A stretch of 64,000 nt of DNA, taken from the NCBI RefSeq assembly GCF_904846035.1, contig NZ_CAJGYT010000001.1:2294001-2358000 (forward strand). The letters run 5' to 3'. Of this stretch, positions 7,774 through 16,191 are shown piece after piece. The first letter of the stretch is position 1, and the number at the start of each line of letters is the position of its first letter. Position numbers and translations under genes: made by a program. The notes under the pieces are model-generated. The model did no database searches. It was not told where the DNA came from and saw only the letters and a list, made by a program, of their open reading frames with translations. This DNA comes from Psychrobacter aestuarii. GTDB taxonomy: Bacteria > Pseudomonadota > Gammaproteobacteria > Pseudomonadales > Moraxellaceae.

Positions 7774-9603
7774 CTAACACGCAGGACGTAGCGCATAACT
7801 TGCGGGTATGGCTGCTATTTGTGGCAGCGGTTGATAAGACAAGCTGCTGCCCACATTTGGCGCGATAGGTGCAATGACACTGACCGCTGCCGTATCGTTG
7901 CTCATTGGGAAGTCTAGGCGCGTGTGTCCGCCACGGCTTTCACAGCGTAGCCGTGCCGATTGCAGCATCAGCGCCGCTAAAGACAGCTGCCGCTGGATAC
8001 GCTGGTAAGCAATCTTTTCAGATATGCTTAGATTGGAAGCGTTGTTTATACCTTGCTGGACATCATCTTGCCAAGACCGCACTTGCTGCAATGCTTCGCT
8101 TAAGCCTGCTTCTGTGCGCGTGATGCCCATGTTGCGGCTCATCAGCTGCTTAAGCGCACCTGCTACATTAGCGACCGATTCGGGAAATTGGCTGTCTGTA
8201 AAGCGAGTATGGGTGTTTTGACGGTTGGTGCTTTGCTTAGCCTTACTTTTCTTAGCAACATTATTGGGCAAGGTGATGGGCAAGATATTATCCACGCTCG
8301 GCGCTTGCCAGCGCGTTTGATGGGCGAGATATTGCGGCAAATGCGCAGCGATATTGCGACCGACGACCACGCATTCAAGCAAAGAATTACTCGCCAAACG
8401 GTTCGCGCCATGCAGCCCTGTATAGGCGACTTCGCCAGCGGCATACAGCCCTTGCACATCGGTCATGCCATCAGTGTCCGCGACCACACCGCCACAGCTA
8501 TAATGCGCGGTCGGCGCGACAGGAATGGGGTCACGCGTTATGTCGATGCCGTGCGTGAGTAGCGTCTGATAAATCTGCGGGAAATGCGCGGTAATAAATT
8601 CGGCAGGCAAGTGGCTGATGTTCAAATGCACGTAGCCCAAGCCGTTGTTTTGGATTTCGGTCGCGATGGCGCGGGCGACAATATCACGCGGTGCCAACTC
8701 AGCGCGGGCATCATAGTCGGGCATAAAGCGCTTGCCTGTATTTGGGCAATATAAATGCGCGCCTTCCCCGCGTAAGGCTTCGGAGATTAAAAAACTACTA
8801 TCTGCCAGCGCAAGCCCCGTGGGATGAAATTGCACAAACTCCAAGTTTGCCAAGCGGCAACCCGCCTGCCATGCCATCATTACGCCATCACCGATACACA
8901 CGTCAGGGGCGCTGGCACGCGCAAACATCTGCCCCAAGCCGCCGCTGGCAAGTATCACCGCCGCGCTGTGTATGCTCATAACCGTATCATTGTGGCTGGC
9001 ATAGACGTGCGCACCACAGCAGCGTGTGCCTGCTGGCGTGTCTGTGGTGAGTAAAGACAAGGCTTCGTGGTAGGGCAGTAAGGTAATGTTGTCCGCCGCT
9101 TGCGCCTTAGCAATCAAGGTTTGCATGACGTAGCGCCCAGTTGCGTCCTCAGCGTGTGCCACACGGCGGCAGCCATGCCCGCCTTCTTTGGTTAAGTGTA
9201 GCGCGTTGCTGCCTGTCACATCGGTGCTCGTAGGCTCTTGGGTAAAGGGCACGCCTTGCGCACACAGCCATTCAATTGCCGCTTGCCCCGCGCTTAGGAT
9301 GCGCTGTGTGTTGTCCACATCGCACAAAGCCGCGCCCGCAATCAGCGTATCTGCCACATGCGCGTGTACGCTGTCATTTTTATCCAGACTTGCCGCGATG
9401 CCGCCTTGCGCGTAGTGACTGGAGCACACCTCCAGTGCCGATTTGCTGAGTACGGTGATGTTAAGGTGTTTGGGCAATGACAATGCCGCGCTCAGTCCCG
9501 CCAAGCCAGCACCAATAATCAGCACGTCCGTATGCTGCATTGCGTCCGCAGACATTGCAGGTACAGTAGAGGTGGCATCTATAGTGTTGGTTGGCTTGGA
9601 CAT
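7774..9603 (-). CDS. nadB: L-aspartate oxidase NadB
   Basis: This FAD enzyme oxidises L-aspartate to iminoaspartate, the first step of de novo NAD synthesis. Visible features are VLIIGAGLAGLSAALSL at the N-terminus, SSHYAQGGIAASL, the active-site region EFVQFHPTGLA, and SEALRGEGAHLYCPNTGKRFM, followed by APTAHYSCGGV and GLHGANRLASNSLLE. I start at the ATG at 9603, one base past the nadA stop, with GGAG about 9 bp upstream. A longer frame to 9732 would overlap nadA and has no family match. At 609 residues it is longer than E. coli NadB (540). The extra length includes a Lys/Ser/Gln/Asn-rich linker (KKSKAKQSTNRQ) before the C-terminal helical domain. It is translationally coupled to nadA. Confidence 0.95.
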   Translation of the reverse strand: MSKPTNTIDATSTVPAMSADAMQHTDVLIIGAGLAGLSAALSLPKHLNITVLSKSALEVCSSHYAQGGIAASLDKNDSVHAHVADTLIAGAALCDVDNTQRILSAGQAAIEWLCAQGVPFTQEPTSTDVTGSNALHLTKEGGHGCRRVAHAEDATGRYVMQTLIAKAQAADNITLLPYHEALSLLTTDTPAGTRCCGAHVYASHNDTVMSIHSAAVILASGGLGQMFARASAPDVCIGDGVMMAWQAGCRLANLEFVQFHPTGLALADSSFLISEALRGEGAHLYCPNTGKRFMPDYDARAELAPRDIVARAIATEIQNNGLGYVHLNISHLPAEFITAHFPQIYQTLLTHGIDITRDPIPVAPTAHYSCGGVVADTDGMTDVQGLYAAGEVAYTGLHGANRLASNSLLECVVVGRNIAAHLPQYLAHQTRWQAPSVDNILPITLPNNVAKKSKAKQSTNRQNTHTRFTDSQFPESVANVAGALKQLMSRNMGITRTEAGLSEALQQVRSWQDDVQQGINNASNLSISEKIAYQRIQRQLSLAALMLQSARLRCESRGGHTRLDFPMSNDTAAVSVIAPIAPNVGSSLSYQPLPQIAAIPASYALRPAC

Positions 9604-9604
9604 G

Positions 9605-10744
9605 TTAGGCAGCTCCGACATGAGTGAATAGCGCGCGGTCTTGGACGATATCGCCGCTTGCCGTGACGTTTTTTTGCTTGTTTTCCGCAAAGTCCAGCAT
9701 ACGCTGTAATGGCTTTTTGGCGGCTTCAGCAAGCTCAGGGGTTAAGACAATCTCGCCGCTTTTATTTAACAAACAGTGCTCAATTGCTTGTAACCCATTC
9801 ATTGCCATCCACGGACAAAATGCACAGCTCTTACAGCTCGCGCTTTCGCCTGCGGTCGGCGCGGCTAAGAACTGCTTGTGCGGTGAGCGTTTTTTCATCT
9901 CGTGCAAGATGCCAAGATCGGTGGCGACGATAAAGGTATCGGCGTCCATCTCATAGGTGGCTTTGAGCAGCTTGCTGGTTGAGCCGACCACATCGGCAAG
10001 CGCCACCACACTGTCGGGCGACTCAGGGTGTACCAAGACTTTGGCGTTAGGGTGCTCGGCTTTTAATTGCTCAAGTTCGGTCGCCTTAAACTCATTGTGT
10101 ACCAGACACGAGCCTTGCCACAGCAGCATGTCCGCGCCCGTCTCTTTAGCGATATAGCTGCCCAAATGACGGTCAGGTCCCCAAATGATGCGTTTGCCTT
10201 GCTCATGCAGATGGGTCACGATATCCAAACCAACTGAAGAGGTGACGACCCAATCGGCGCGCGCTTTGACCGCCGCGCTGGTGTTGGCATAGACCACTAC
10301 GGTGCGCTCAGGGTGCGCGTCACAAAAGGCGGCAAACTCATCGGCAGGGCAGCCCAAGTCGAGTGAACATTCTGCTTCCAAGTCAGGCATCAGCACAGTT
10401 TTTTCCATGCTTAAAATCTTTGCCGACTCACCCATAAAGCGCACGCCTGCGACGATAAGGGTTTGTGCGCTGTGCGCTTGCCCAAAGCGCGCCATCTCTA
10501 GCGAATCACCCACACAGCCGCCTGTGGCGAGCGCCAACTCTTGGATAAAGGGGTCAACGTAATAATGGGCGACCAGTACCGCATTGTGCTCTTTGAGCAA
10601 GCGTTTGATGTTCGCCTCAACGATTAAGCGCTCTGAGCGCGGCAGCTCAGCAGGGATTTTTGCCTTGGCGTATTCGATATTGAGTGCATGTACGCGCTTG
10701 TTGTTGTCGCTTAGCTTGGGCGCATCATAAGGGAAGTCAGTCAT
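9605..10744 (-). CDS. nadA: Quinolinate synthase NadA (4Fe-4S)
   Basis: This enzyme condenses iminoaspartate with dihydroxyacetone phosphate to quinolinate using a 4Fe-4S cluster. The family signature [14 protein letters not shown] is followed by [14 protein letters not shown] and by [13 protein letters not shown]. The late cysteine motif is [13 protein letters not shown]. Candidate cluster cysteines lie in GGCVGDS, in WQGSCLVHN and in this last motif. I chose the ATG at 10744 (379 residues) because GAGG lies 5 bp upstream; an in-frame start at 10786 would run into the operator-like palindrome. It forms an operon with nadB and is divergent from nrtR. Confidence 0.95.
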   Translation of the reverse strand: MTDFPYDAPKLSDNNKRVHALNIEYAKAKIPAELPRSERLIVEANIKRLLKEHNAVLVAHYYVDPFIQELALATGGCVGDSLEMARFGQAHSAQTLIVAGVRFMGESAKILSMEKTVLMPDLEAECSLDLGCPADEFAAFCDAHPERTVVVYANTSAAVKARADWVVTSSVGLDIVTHLHEQGKRIIWGPDRHLGSYIAKETGADMLLWQGSCLVHNEFKATELEQLKAEHPNAKVLVHPESPDSVVALADVVGSTSKLLKATYEMDADTFIVATDLGILHEMKKRSPHKQFLAAPTAGESASCKSCAFCPWMAMNGLQAIEHCLLNKSGEIVLTPELAEAAKKPLQRMLDFAENKQKNVTASGDIVQDRALFTHVGAA

Positions 10745-10776
10745 AGCAGCCTCGTTGTCTGTCGTTATGATTATAA

Positions 10777-10797
10777 TTATGCTCATTTTGAGTATAA
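10777..10797. promoter_or_regulatory. Candidate NrtR operator upstream of nadA
   Basis: This is a 21-bp near-perfect palindrome: TTATGCTCA, a TTT spacer, and TGAGTATAA, matching at 8 of 9 positions per arm. It ends 33 bp upstream of the nadA start. An almost identical element lies upstream of nadC (12025-12045), and the gene between the two encodes an NrtR-type regulator. The pairing and the location are seen directly; binding by NrtR is inferred. Confidence 0.7.
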
Positions 10798-10987
10798 AAA
10801 CAAGTTATTTTTTATGGTTATCAATCAATTAATACAATAAAAAAGGGTCAAAATAAGTTGCGCAAGGCAAGACAAGGGCAGCATCAGGCTTGACATTCAG
10901 GCTATACTGACGGGCATAACAACAAGTGTGCGACCAACAGGCACACATTTTTTATAACGATGAATAATCAGGTAGTATTGAACGCTT

Positions 10988-11980
10988 ATGACATTGTCCT
11001 ATTCTCATGCCCATAAAGAAGGCAGCGGCACGACCGAAGTGGTCGCCGTACTGATTGCCATTACTGACCATAGCGCGCGCGTACTGACCGTTGACCAAGG
11101 CAAGCTGTTGCCGAATGGTCCGCTGATGCCGCTGCATCGCTCCTTGCAAGCAGGCGTGCGCCAATGGGTCGAGGAACAAACCCAGCAGCCGCTTGGCTAC
11201 CTTGAGCAGCTGTATACCTTTGTCGATACCAACCGCCGCAATATTGAAGGGCACGCGCTGGTGTATGTTAGCTATCTCGGTTTGGTACAAGAAAGCGAGA
11301 CCGTCCACCAGCAAAGCCAAGCCTTATGGCGCGACTGGTACGACTATTTTCCGTGGGAAAATCACTTGGACGGCGCACCTGAGATGATTGGTACGCTGAT
11401 TGTGCCTGCCTTGTTGGACTGGGCGAGTCAAGCGGACGATGACGCCACGATGCAGCGTAGGCAGCAACGCATTCGTTTGTGTTGGGGTGCAGGCGCGATG
11501 CCAGACGATACAGCGACCGAGCGCTATGATGATTATGGCTGGGCGGCAGAGCATACTTTGCTGCGCTATGAGATGTTGTATGAGGCAGGGCTGATACCCG
11601 AAGCGCCCGACTATCAACCGAGCAAGCTGCCAGCCAACTGGTCACAGCTTATCGGCACGCCCATGTACTACGACCATCGCCGCGTGATTGCTACCGCCAT
11701 TTCGCGTTTGCGCGCGAAGATTGAATATCAGCCGCTGATTTTCGGCTTGATGCCTGAAGTGTTTACCTTATCTCAACTGCAACAAAGCATTGAGGCGCTG
11801 TCAGGCGTGCGTTTGCACAAGCAAAACTTTCGCCGTTTGTTAGACACACAAAACCTCGTCAAACCCACGGGCGAGAGCAGCAGCGCTCAGCGCGGACGTC
11901 CCGCCAAGCTATACCGTTTTTGTCATGATATCGAGCTGCAAAGTCTGCTCATGGACAGCAAATTACCCAAACGCAAATAA
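10988..11980 (+). CDS. nrtR: Nudix-related transcriptional regulator NrtR
   Basis: The N-terminal half (about 1-150) has a Nudix-like fold signature (VAVLIAITDHSARVLTV, then SLQAGVRQWVEEQT and LYTFVDTNRR) but lacks the full catalytic Nudix box, as in regulatory NrtR proteins that sense ADP-ribose. The C-terminal part (PLIFGLMPEVFTLSQLQ, then LHKQNFRRLLDTQNLV and RGRPAKLYRF) is the winged-helix DNA-binding domain of the family. A segment of about 80 residues between the two halves makes the protein (330 residues) longer than most NrtR proteins (about 220-240). It sits between the divergent nadA-nadB operon and nadC. Both have matching palindromes upstream, so it probably represses NAD synthesis when NAD turnover products are high. 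Confidence 0.88.
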   Translation: MTLSYSHAHKEGSGTTEVVAVLIAITDHSARVLTVDQGKLLPNGPLMPLHRSLQAGVRQWVEEQTQQPLGYLEQLYTFVDTNRRNIEGHALVYVSYLGLVQESETVHQQSQALWRDWYDYFPWENHLDGAPEMIGTLIVPALLDWASQADDDATMQRRQQRIRLCWGAGAMPDDTATERYDDYGWAAEHTLLRYEMLYEAGLIPEAPDYQPSKLPANWSQLIGTPMYYDHRRVIATAISRLRAKIEYQPLIFGLMPEVFTLSQLQQSIEALSGVRLHKQNFRRLLDTQNLVKPTGESSSAQRGRPAKLYRFCHDIELQSLLMDSKLPKRK

Positions 11981-12024
11981 CCTGCATACGAAACGCTTGC
12001 CTAGCGTCATATATTGCGCTATAT

Positions 12025-12045
12025 TTATGCTCAATTTGAGTTTAA
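12025..12045. promoter_or_regulatory. Candidate NrtR operator upstream of nadC
   Basis: TTATGCTCA, an ATT spacer and TGAGTTTAA form a 21-bp imperfect palindrome that differs from the nadA element at two positions only. It ends 89 bp before the nadC start and probably lies over or near the nadC promoter. The shared sequence supports one regulator, most likely NrtR, acting on both units. Confidence 0.68.
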
Positions 12046-12134
12046 ATAACGCTAAAGAGGCGTATGGGCATCATGCCGCCAACAGCGTTATCAAACGTGC
12101 TTAATGGCTTAATGACAGAAAAAAGGGGCAAGCG

Positions 12135-12995
12135 ATGAGTCAGACCCAAGCAGCATTGGACGATGTGGTGTTAACGCCTTTTGTTGAGCAGGCGCTTATT
12201 GAAGATTTGGGGCGTCGCGGCGACATCACCTCACAGGCGACCATTCCTGCCGATATGCAGGCAAAGCTGTATATTCGTGCGCGTCAGGCAGGGGTCATAT
12301 GTGGTATGGACTTGGCGCATTTGGCGTTTTTATTGGTAGATAAGACGATTGATTTTCAGGCAGTGGTGAGCGATGGCACAAGCGTGGAAGCAGGAACCGT
12401 GCTGGCAACGGTCGAGGGCAATGCGCGCCATTTACTCACTGCCGAGCGCACCGCACTGAACTTTATGACCCACCTGAGCGGTATTGCCACCGAGACGCGC
12501 CAGATTGTCGATAGTGTCGCTGAGTATCCTGCCAATATCACCTGCACGCGTAAGACCATTCCTGGGCTGCGTATCTTACAAAAGTATGCCGTACGCTGCG
12601 GCGGCGGGCGCAATCATCGTATGGGCTTGGATGATGCGATTTTAATCAAAGACAATCATATTGCCATTGCAGGTGACATCACTACTGCCATTACGCAGGC
12701 ACGCGCGCATGCAGGACACCTTGTCCCACTTGAAGTAGAAGTCGATACGTTAGAGCAATTAGCCGCCGCGCTGGATGCGGGAGCGACCTTGGTACTTCTT
12801 GACAATATGTCATCTGAGACGCTGACACAGGCCGTCGCCATGTGTCAAGGTCGCGCCAATACCGAAGCATCAGGCGGTATCACGCCTGAGACAGTACAAG
12901 CCGCCGCAAAAACGGGGGTCGATTTTATTGCTATGGGTTATCTGACGCACAGCAGCACCGCGTTAGACATTGGACTGGATTTTATTGCCCAATAA
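12135..12995 (+). CDS. nadC: Nicotinate-nucleotide pyrophosphorylase (carboxylating) NadC
   Basis: NadC converts quinolinate and PRPP to nicotinate mononucleotide, the third de novo NAD step. It is 286 residues, the usual length. Motifs include EDLGRRGDITSQATIP at the N-terminus, AERTALNFMTHLSGIAT, TCTRKTIPGLRILQKYAV, GGGRNHRMGLDDAILIKDNH, LEVEVDTLEQL and ASGGITPETVQ, all standard for the family. AAAGGGGCAAGCG gives a good ribosome site 5' of the ATG. It is a single-gene unit behind the NrtR-like palindrome and ends with a hairpin terminator at 13082-13111. Confidence 0.97.
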   Translation: MSQTQAALDDVVLTPFVEQALIEDLGRRGDITSQATIPADMQAKLYIRARQAGVICGMDLAHLAFLLVDKTIDFQAVVSDGTSVEAGTVLATVEGNARHLLTAERTALNFMTHLSGIATETRQIVDSVAEYPANITCTRKTIPGLRILQKYAVRCGGGRNHRMGLDDAILIKDNHIAIAGDITTAITQARAHAGHLVPLEVEVDTLEQLAAALDAGATLVLLDNMSSETLTQAVAMCQGRANTEASGGITPETVQAAAKTGVDFIAMGYLTHSSTALDIGLDFIAQ

Positions 12996-13081
12996 ATCAT
13001 TAAAATAAACAGACAAATTTTGGCGCGCCACCAGTCTGCGCGCGCCGTGTATTTATTGGCAACTGTTTGAATATATATGAC

Positions 13082-13119
13082 CGCGCTGTATGTCGATACC
13101 GCGCGTTTTTTGTCTTTTT
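13082..13119 (+). terminator. Intrinsic terminator after nadC
   Basis: CGCGCTGTAT, loop GTCG, ATACCGCGCG form a 10-bp stem with one mismatch, followed by TTTTTTGTCTTTTT. It lies 87 bp past the nadC stop. A second GC-rich inverted repeat (GGCGCGC with GCGCGCC, about 13022-13047) precedes it and has no T run. Confidence 0.75.
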
Positions 13120-13172
13120 AGGGGTAGGGGTTTTAGATACCGAAGTTATTGATTTAATGCCCAAAGCCCTTG

Positions 13173-13181
13173 TGCTACAAT
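13173..13181 (+). promoter_or_regulatory. Possible extended -10 promoter of marC
   Basis: TGC-TACAAT (extended -10 form TGnTACAAT) lies 75 bp upstream of the marC start. No good -35 hexamer stands at 16-18 bp. It would give a leader of about 65 nt that contains the hairpin at 13202-13223. This is a weak call from pattern only. Confidence 0.35.
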
Positions 13182-13201
13182 CTTTGTTTGTAAGACTGCA
13201 G

Positions 13202-13233
13202 GGTTAATAGCGAACTATTAACCTTATTTTTTG
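13202..13233 (+). terminator. Terminator-like hairpin in the marC leader (possible attenuator)
   Basis: GGTTAATAG, loop CGAA, CTATTAACC form a perfect 9-bp stem followed directly by TTATTTTTTG. It ends 23 bp before the marC start, after nadC already has its own terminator, so it may act on marC transcription itself. Confidence 0.55.
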
Positions 13234-13255
13234 TTCGTCAATAAGAGAGCCGTCA

Positions 13256-13897
13256 GTGAATACTGAAATCATCAAAATCATCTTAGCATTTATGGTGCTG
13301 ATCAATCCCTTTAGTGCGCTGACGCTGTTTGTGGATTTGACACGCGGCTACTCTATGCACAATCGGCGAAAAGTGGCACGGGTGGCCGGATTGACCATCT
13401 TTGTGACCATCAGCTTTTTTACCATCGCAGGTGAGACGCTGCTTAATCTTTTGGGCATCTCTATCGGCTCGTTCCAGCTGGCGGGCGGTATCTTGGTGTT
13501 TTTGATTGCTATCAACATGATGAATGGTGACGGCAACCCACTAAAGCCTGACCAAGACAATTTTGACGTCGACCACGTCCACGGCGCGCCGCCCAGTATT
13601 GCCTCAGCGGTGGTGCCATTGGCGATTCCGATGATGATTGGACCTGGCGGTATCTCAACGGTGATTATTTATTCCGCGCAGATATCAGGCATCGTTAGAG
13701 TCTCTGCGGTTTTGATTGCAGGGCTGTTTATCAGTGTGTTTTGTTATCTGGCATTGATGGCAGCAGGGCGCATTGGGCGTGTGCTCGGTGATGCGGGGCT
13801 TAACATTATGAGCCGTATTATGGGGATGCTGCTTGCGGCAGTGGCGGTCGAGATTATTGTTAATGGTCTGCGCACGCTGTTTCCAGACTTGGTGTAA
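13256..13897 (+). CDS. MarC-family integral membrane protein
   Basis: This 213-residue inner-membrane protein has about six hydrophobic helices. It belongs to the MarC/YhgN/YchE family: ILAFMVLINPFSALTLFVDLT at the N-terminus, then GISIGSFQLAGGILVFLIAINMM, and AVVPLAIPMMIGPGGISTVI, the most conserved block. Its function is not established; the old link to multiple antibiotic resistance was not supported. The start is GTG with AAGAGAG upstream. A terminator-like hairpin precedes it. It converges on the LysE-type gene with only 9 bp between the stops. Confidence 0.88.
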   Translation: MNTEIIKIILAFMVLINPFSALTLFVDLTRGYSMHNRRKVARVAGLTIFVTISFFTIAGETLLNLLGISIGSFQLAGGILVFLIAINMMNGDGNPLKPDQDNFDVDHVHGAPPSIASAVVPLAIPMMIGPGGISTVIIYSAQISGIVRVSAVLIAGLFISVFCYLALMAAGRIGRVLGDAGLNIMSRIMGMLLAAVAVEIIVNGLRTLFPDLV

Positions 13898-13906
13898 GGG
13901 CTGTCT

Positions 13907-14515
13907 TTAGCTGCTGTGGTACAGATGCCACGACAAATACAGCATCAATATCCCAACCAAAGCATCCAAAATATTCCATGCCTTTGGCGCAGCAAACAGC
14001 GGTCGGAGTAAGCGCGCGCCATAGCCTAAAGCAAAAAAGAACACAAAGGACGCCGTCACCGCACCGCTGGCAAAGACCACCTTACTGCTCGCGCCTGTCG
14101 ATACCATACCCATCAAGACCAACGTGTCTAAATAAACGTGCGGGTTTAGCCACGTAAAACCAAAGCACAGCAGCAGTGATTTTTTTAAGCTGGTGACCAC
14201 CTGCCCCTCTACAGTGAGCGCATGAGAAGTGCGCCAGCTGGCATACAAGCTTTGCAAGCCATAGACCAATAAAAACAGCGCCCCTGCGATTCTGGCCATA
14301 TCTACCAGATGCGGGTAGCGCGCCGTCACCGCGCCAAAGCCCGCCACGCCCGCCGATATCAGTATCGCGTCACTGAGCGCACAAAACAGACAGATAAAAA
14401 AGATATGTTCACGCTTAAGCCCTTGCTTGAGCACAAACGCATTTTGCGAGCCAATCGCAATGATGAGTGACAACCCCAAGAGCATGCCTGAGATATAGTC
14501 GGTCGTGTTTATCAT
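13907..14515 (-). CDS. LysE/ArgO-family amino acid exporter
   Basis: This membrane protein of 202 residues has about six helices. The N-terminal block GLSLIIAIGSQNAFVLKQGLKREH and the central TWLNPHVYLDTLVLMG are hallmarks of LysE/ArgO basic amino acid exporters. The substrate could be lysine or arginine; I cannot decide. I start at the ATG at 14515 (MINTTDYISG), since an upstream in-frame GTG at 14554 adds residues not found in the family, although no strong ribosome site marks either start. No LysG/ArgP-type regulator is adjacent. Confidence 0.85.
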   Translation of the reverse strand: MINTTDYISGMLLGLSLIIAIGSQNAFVLKQGLKREHIFFICLFCALSDAILISAGVAGFGAVTARYPHLVDMARIAGALFLLVYGLQSLYASWRTSHALTVEGQVVTSLKKSLLLCFGFTWLNPHVYLDTLVLMGMVSTGASSKVVFASGAVTASFVFFFALGYGARLLRPLFAAPKAWNILDALVGILMLYLSWHLYHSS

Positions 14516-14725
14516 AAATGAAATCTTTATAAAATATAGGCTGCCTTTATGCACAGTCAGTGAGCAATAACAGCCATTAAAAGGGTGTATCTAAGACACA
14601 ATAGCGCGAGCCAGATACCATACACCGTGACGTTTGCTTACTGGCAGAAACGACAAAAGCTGGTAGTATATAGCATGGGCACAGCGTGTGCGATACCCAC
14701 CAATAGACTAGGAACATAGACTACC

Positions 14726-15454
14726 ATGGTCGTCAGTCTGACAAGAATGCTCAAATCTTTTTCTCAAGCGCAAGACGCTGCGCCCGCCCAAGCCGCGTGT
14801 GCCCTGCGCGCCGCCGCTGAGCAACAAGTGCCGCAAGCCGTGCCATCAGATGTCCCGTCAGCAGCTGCCTTAACAGAGCCTGCGCGCACCGAGCGTATTT
14901 GTAGCGCGCTTGAGCAAGTGCAAGACATCCACGCACCCACGCCACTGACGGACCGATATCTGCACAACCGTGCGCTTATGCGCCCAAAAAACCGCCCGCC
15001 TTTTGACCCTGACACCTTATGGTATCTTAGATATGGACGCTGCCCGATTATGACTGAACTTATTGACGTCGTGAATGAAGAAACGCTCAATGCCATGCCG
15101 ATTGAAGCGGTGGCCATCTTAGACCGAATCAATAATAAGTTAAAACGTTATCGCGATTGGAGCGGCGAGCTGGACGCCCAGCCGTCGCAAAATGAAAAAC
15201 AGTTCGTGATTGATAAGCTGGTCAGTGAAAGTATCCCCGAAGCACTGCACCATTACGAGCAGCTGCTGCGCTTTAGCCCGCACCGCACCAAAAATAGTAC
15301 CACGCATGACAAAATGAGCGCCCGTGACATCTTGATTGATTTGTTTTTAGAAGTGGATTACGAATTGGACGAGCTGTTAGATGAGCTGCATCAAACGGTA
15401 TTGAACCGCTTGGCATCCACACACCGCTACGTCAAAAGCCGAACCAAAAGCTAG
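14726..15454 (+). CDS. Paralogue trio member 1, uncharacterised helical protein
   Basis: A 242-residue protein of unknown function. Residues 1-70 are Ala/Gln-rich and probably disordered. The rest contains NRPPFDPDTLWYLRYGRCPIM and a C-terminal domain (about 131-242) shared with the next two genes: LDRINNKLKRY, then VIDKLVSESIPEALHHYEQL, SARDILIDLFLEVDYELDELL and a final HRYVKSR. Unlike its neighbours it has no N-terminal membrane helix. The shared helical domain recalls widespread hypothetical proteins with an LP-x-x-L-x-x-Y motif followed by a basic-ending helix. Ribosome site: AGGAA 12 bp upstream of the ATG at 14726; the ATG at 14747 is also possible. Confidence 0.75.
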   Translation: MVVSLTRMLKSFSQAQDAAPAQAACALRAAAEQQVPQAVPSDVPSAAALTEPARTERICSALEQVQDIHAPTPLTDRYLHNRALMRPKNRPPFDPDTLWYLRYGRCPIMTELIDVVNEETLNAMPIEAVAILDRINNKLKRYRDWSGELDAQPSQNEKQFVIDKLVSESIPEALHHYEQLLRFSPHRTKNSTTHDKMSARDILIDLFLEVDYELDELLDELHQTVLNRLASTHRYVKSRTKS

Positions 15455-15571
15455 GCAGTATAAGCCGTCAGCGAATAGGGCAGTAATGTGTGTAACAATA
15501 GCCAACTGGTCAGCAAGCCACAAGGTTAGGTATCATGAATCATTGATTTTGAATTGAGCAAGGATACGACT

Positions 15572-16120
15572 GTGACCCAAGCGACCGCAATGCTGGTAAT
15601 GTTTATTCTCTATGGCGTACTGCCAGCGGCAGGCTTGTATATCGGTTATCGTACGGTCAAAAAAATGACCGCGCCCAAGATGTTAAGCTATGACGCCATA
15701 CCAAGGCTGGGATACGTACCCGAAAAAAGCCTGCCCAATGATATCAAAGCCATGCTGGCAGACATCAACCAAAAGGGCGAAAAACTGCGTCTGTTGTATG
15801 GTGATACCAATAACGATGGCAAAATCGACGACAAAGACACCGTCACCGAAACCTACGTCATGATAGAAAGCCTTATGGACACCCACATCCCGCAAGCAGT
15901 GGCTGATTATCGGCGCTTGCATGACTTGGACGGTGCGCGCGCTGAGCATACCAAAATCCAAAACTCTGATATGACGGGTAAAGAGGCTTTGGTGGATGTC
16001 TTAACCACCATTAACCGTCAGTTTGATAACTTACTGGATGCTGCTTATCATCAAGATGGGCAAAAGCTATTGATTACCAACCGTTATTTGACCAAGCGCT
16101 TTGACGATGTGTCTTCATAA
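15572..16120 (+). CDS. Paralogue trio member 2, membrane-anchored, with EF-hand-like loop
   Basis: A 182-residue protein of unknown function. It has one N-terminal membrane helix (about 6-29, MLVMFILYGVLPAAGLYIGY) and then the domain shared by the trio: DINQKGEKLRLLYG, ESLMDTHIPQAVADYRRL, GKEALVDVLTTINRQFDNLL, TNRYLTKRF. Between the first two blocks lies DTNNDGKIDDKD (78-89), with acidic or polar residues at all the calcium-ligand positions of an EF-hand/dockerin loop; the two paralogues lack it. I use the GTG at 15572, preceded by AAGGA at about 7 bp; an in-frame TTG at 15554 has no such site. Confidence 0.75.
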   Translation: MTQATAMLVMFILYGVLPAAGLYIGYRTVKKMTAPKMLSYDAIPRLGYVPEKSLPNDIKAMLADINQKGEKLRLLYGDTNNDGKIDDKDTVTETYVMIESLMDTHIPQAVADYRRLHDLDGARAEHTKIQNSDMTGKEALVDVLTTINRQFDNLLDAAYHQDGQKLLITNRYLTKRFDDVSS

Positions 16121-16191
16121 TACCTTGTAACCCATGACCATCGCCGCAATCTATATTGCACAGAAAATATAAACCATTAAGGCGGACGACC

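Noticed and set aside
7823..8123. Plus-strand open frames opposite nadB
   Set aside because: They mirror a clear NadB coding region; no independent features.
9604..9732. Extension of nadB upstream to 9732
   Set aside because: It would overlap nadA by more than 120 bp and encode residues with no NadB match; the ATG at 9603 has a ribosome site and is coupled to the nadA stop.
10889..10905. TTGACA and TATACT hexamers upstream of nrtR as a promoter pair
   Set aside because: They are only about 7 bp apart, too close for -35 and -10 boxes of one promoter.
13022..13047. GGCGCGC/GCGCGCC inverted repeat after nadC as a second terminator
   Set aside because: No T run follows and the real terminator is 35 bp downstream; it may only be a GC-rich coincidence.
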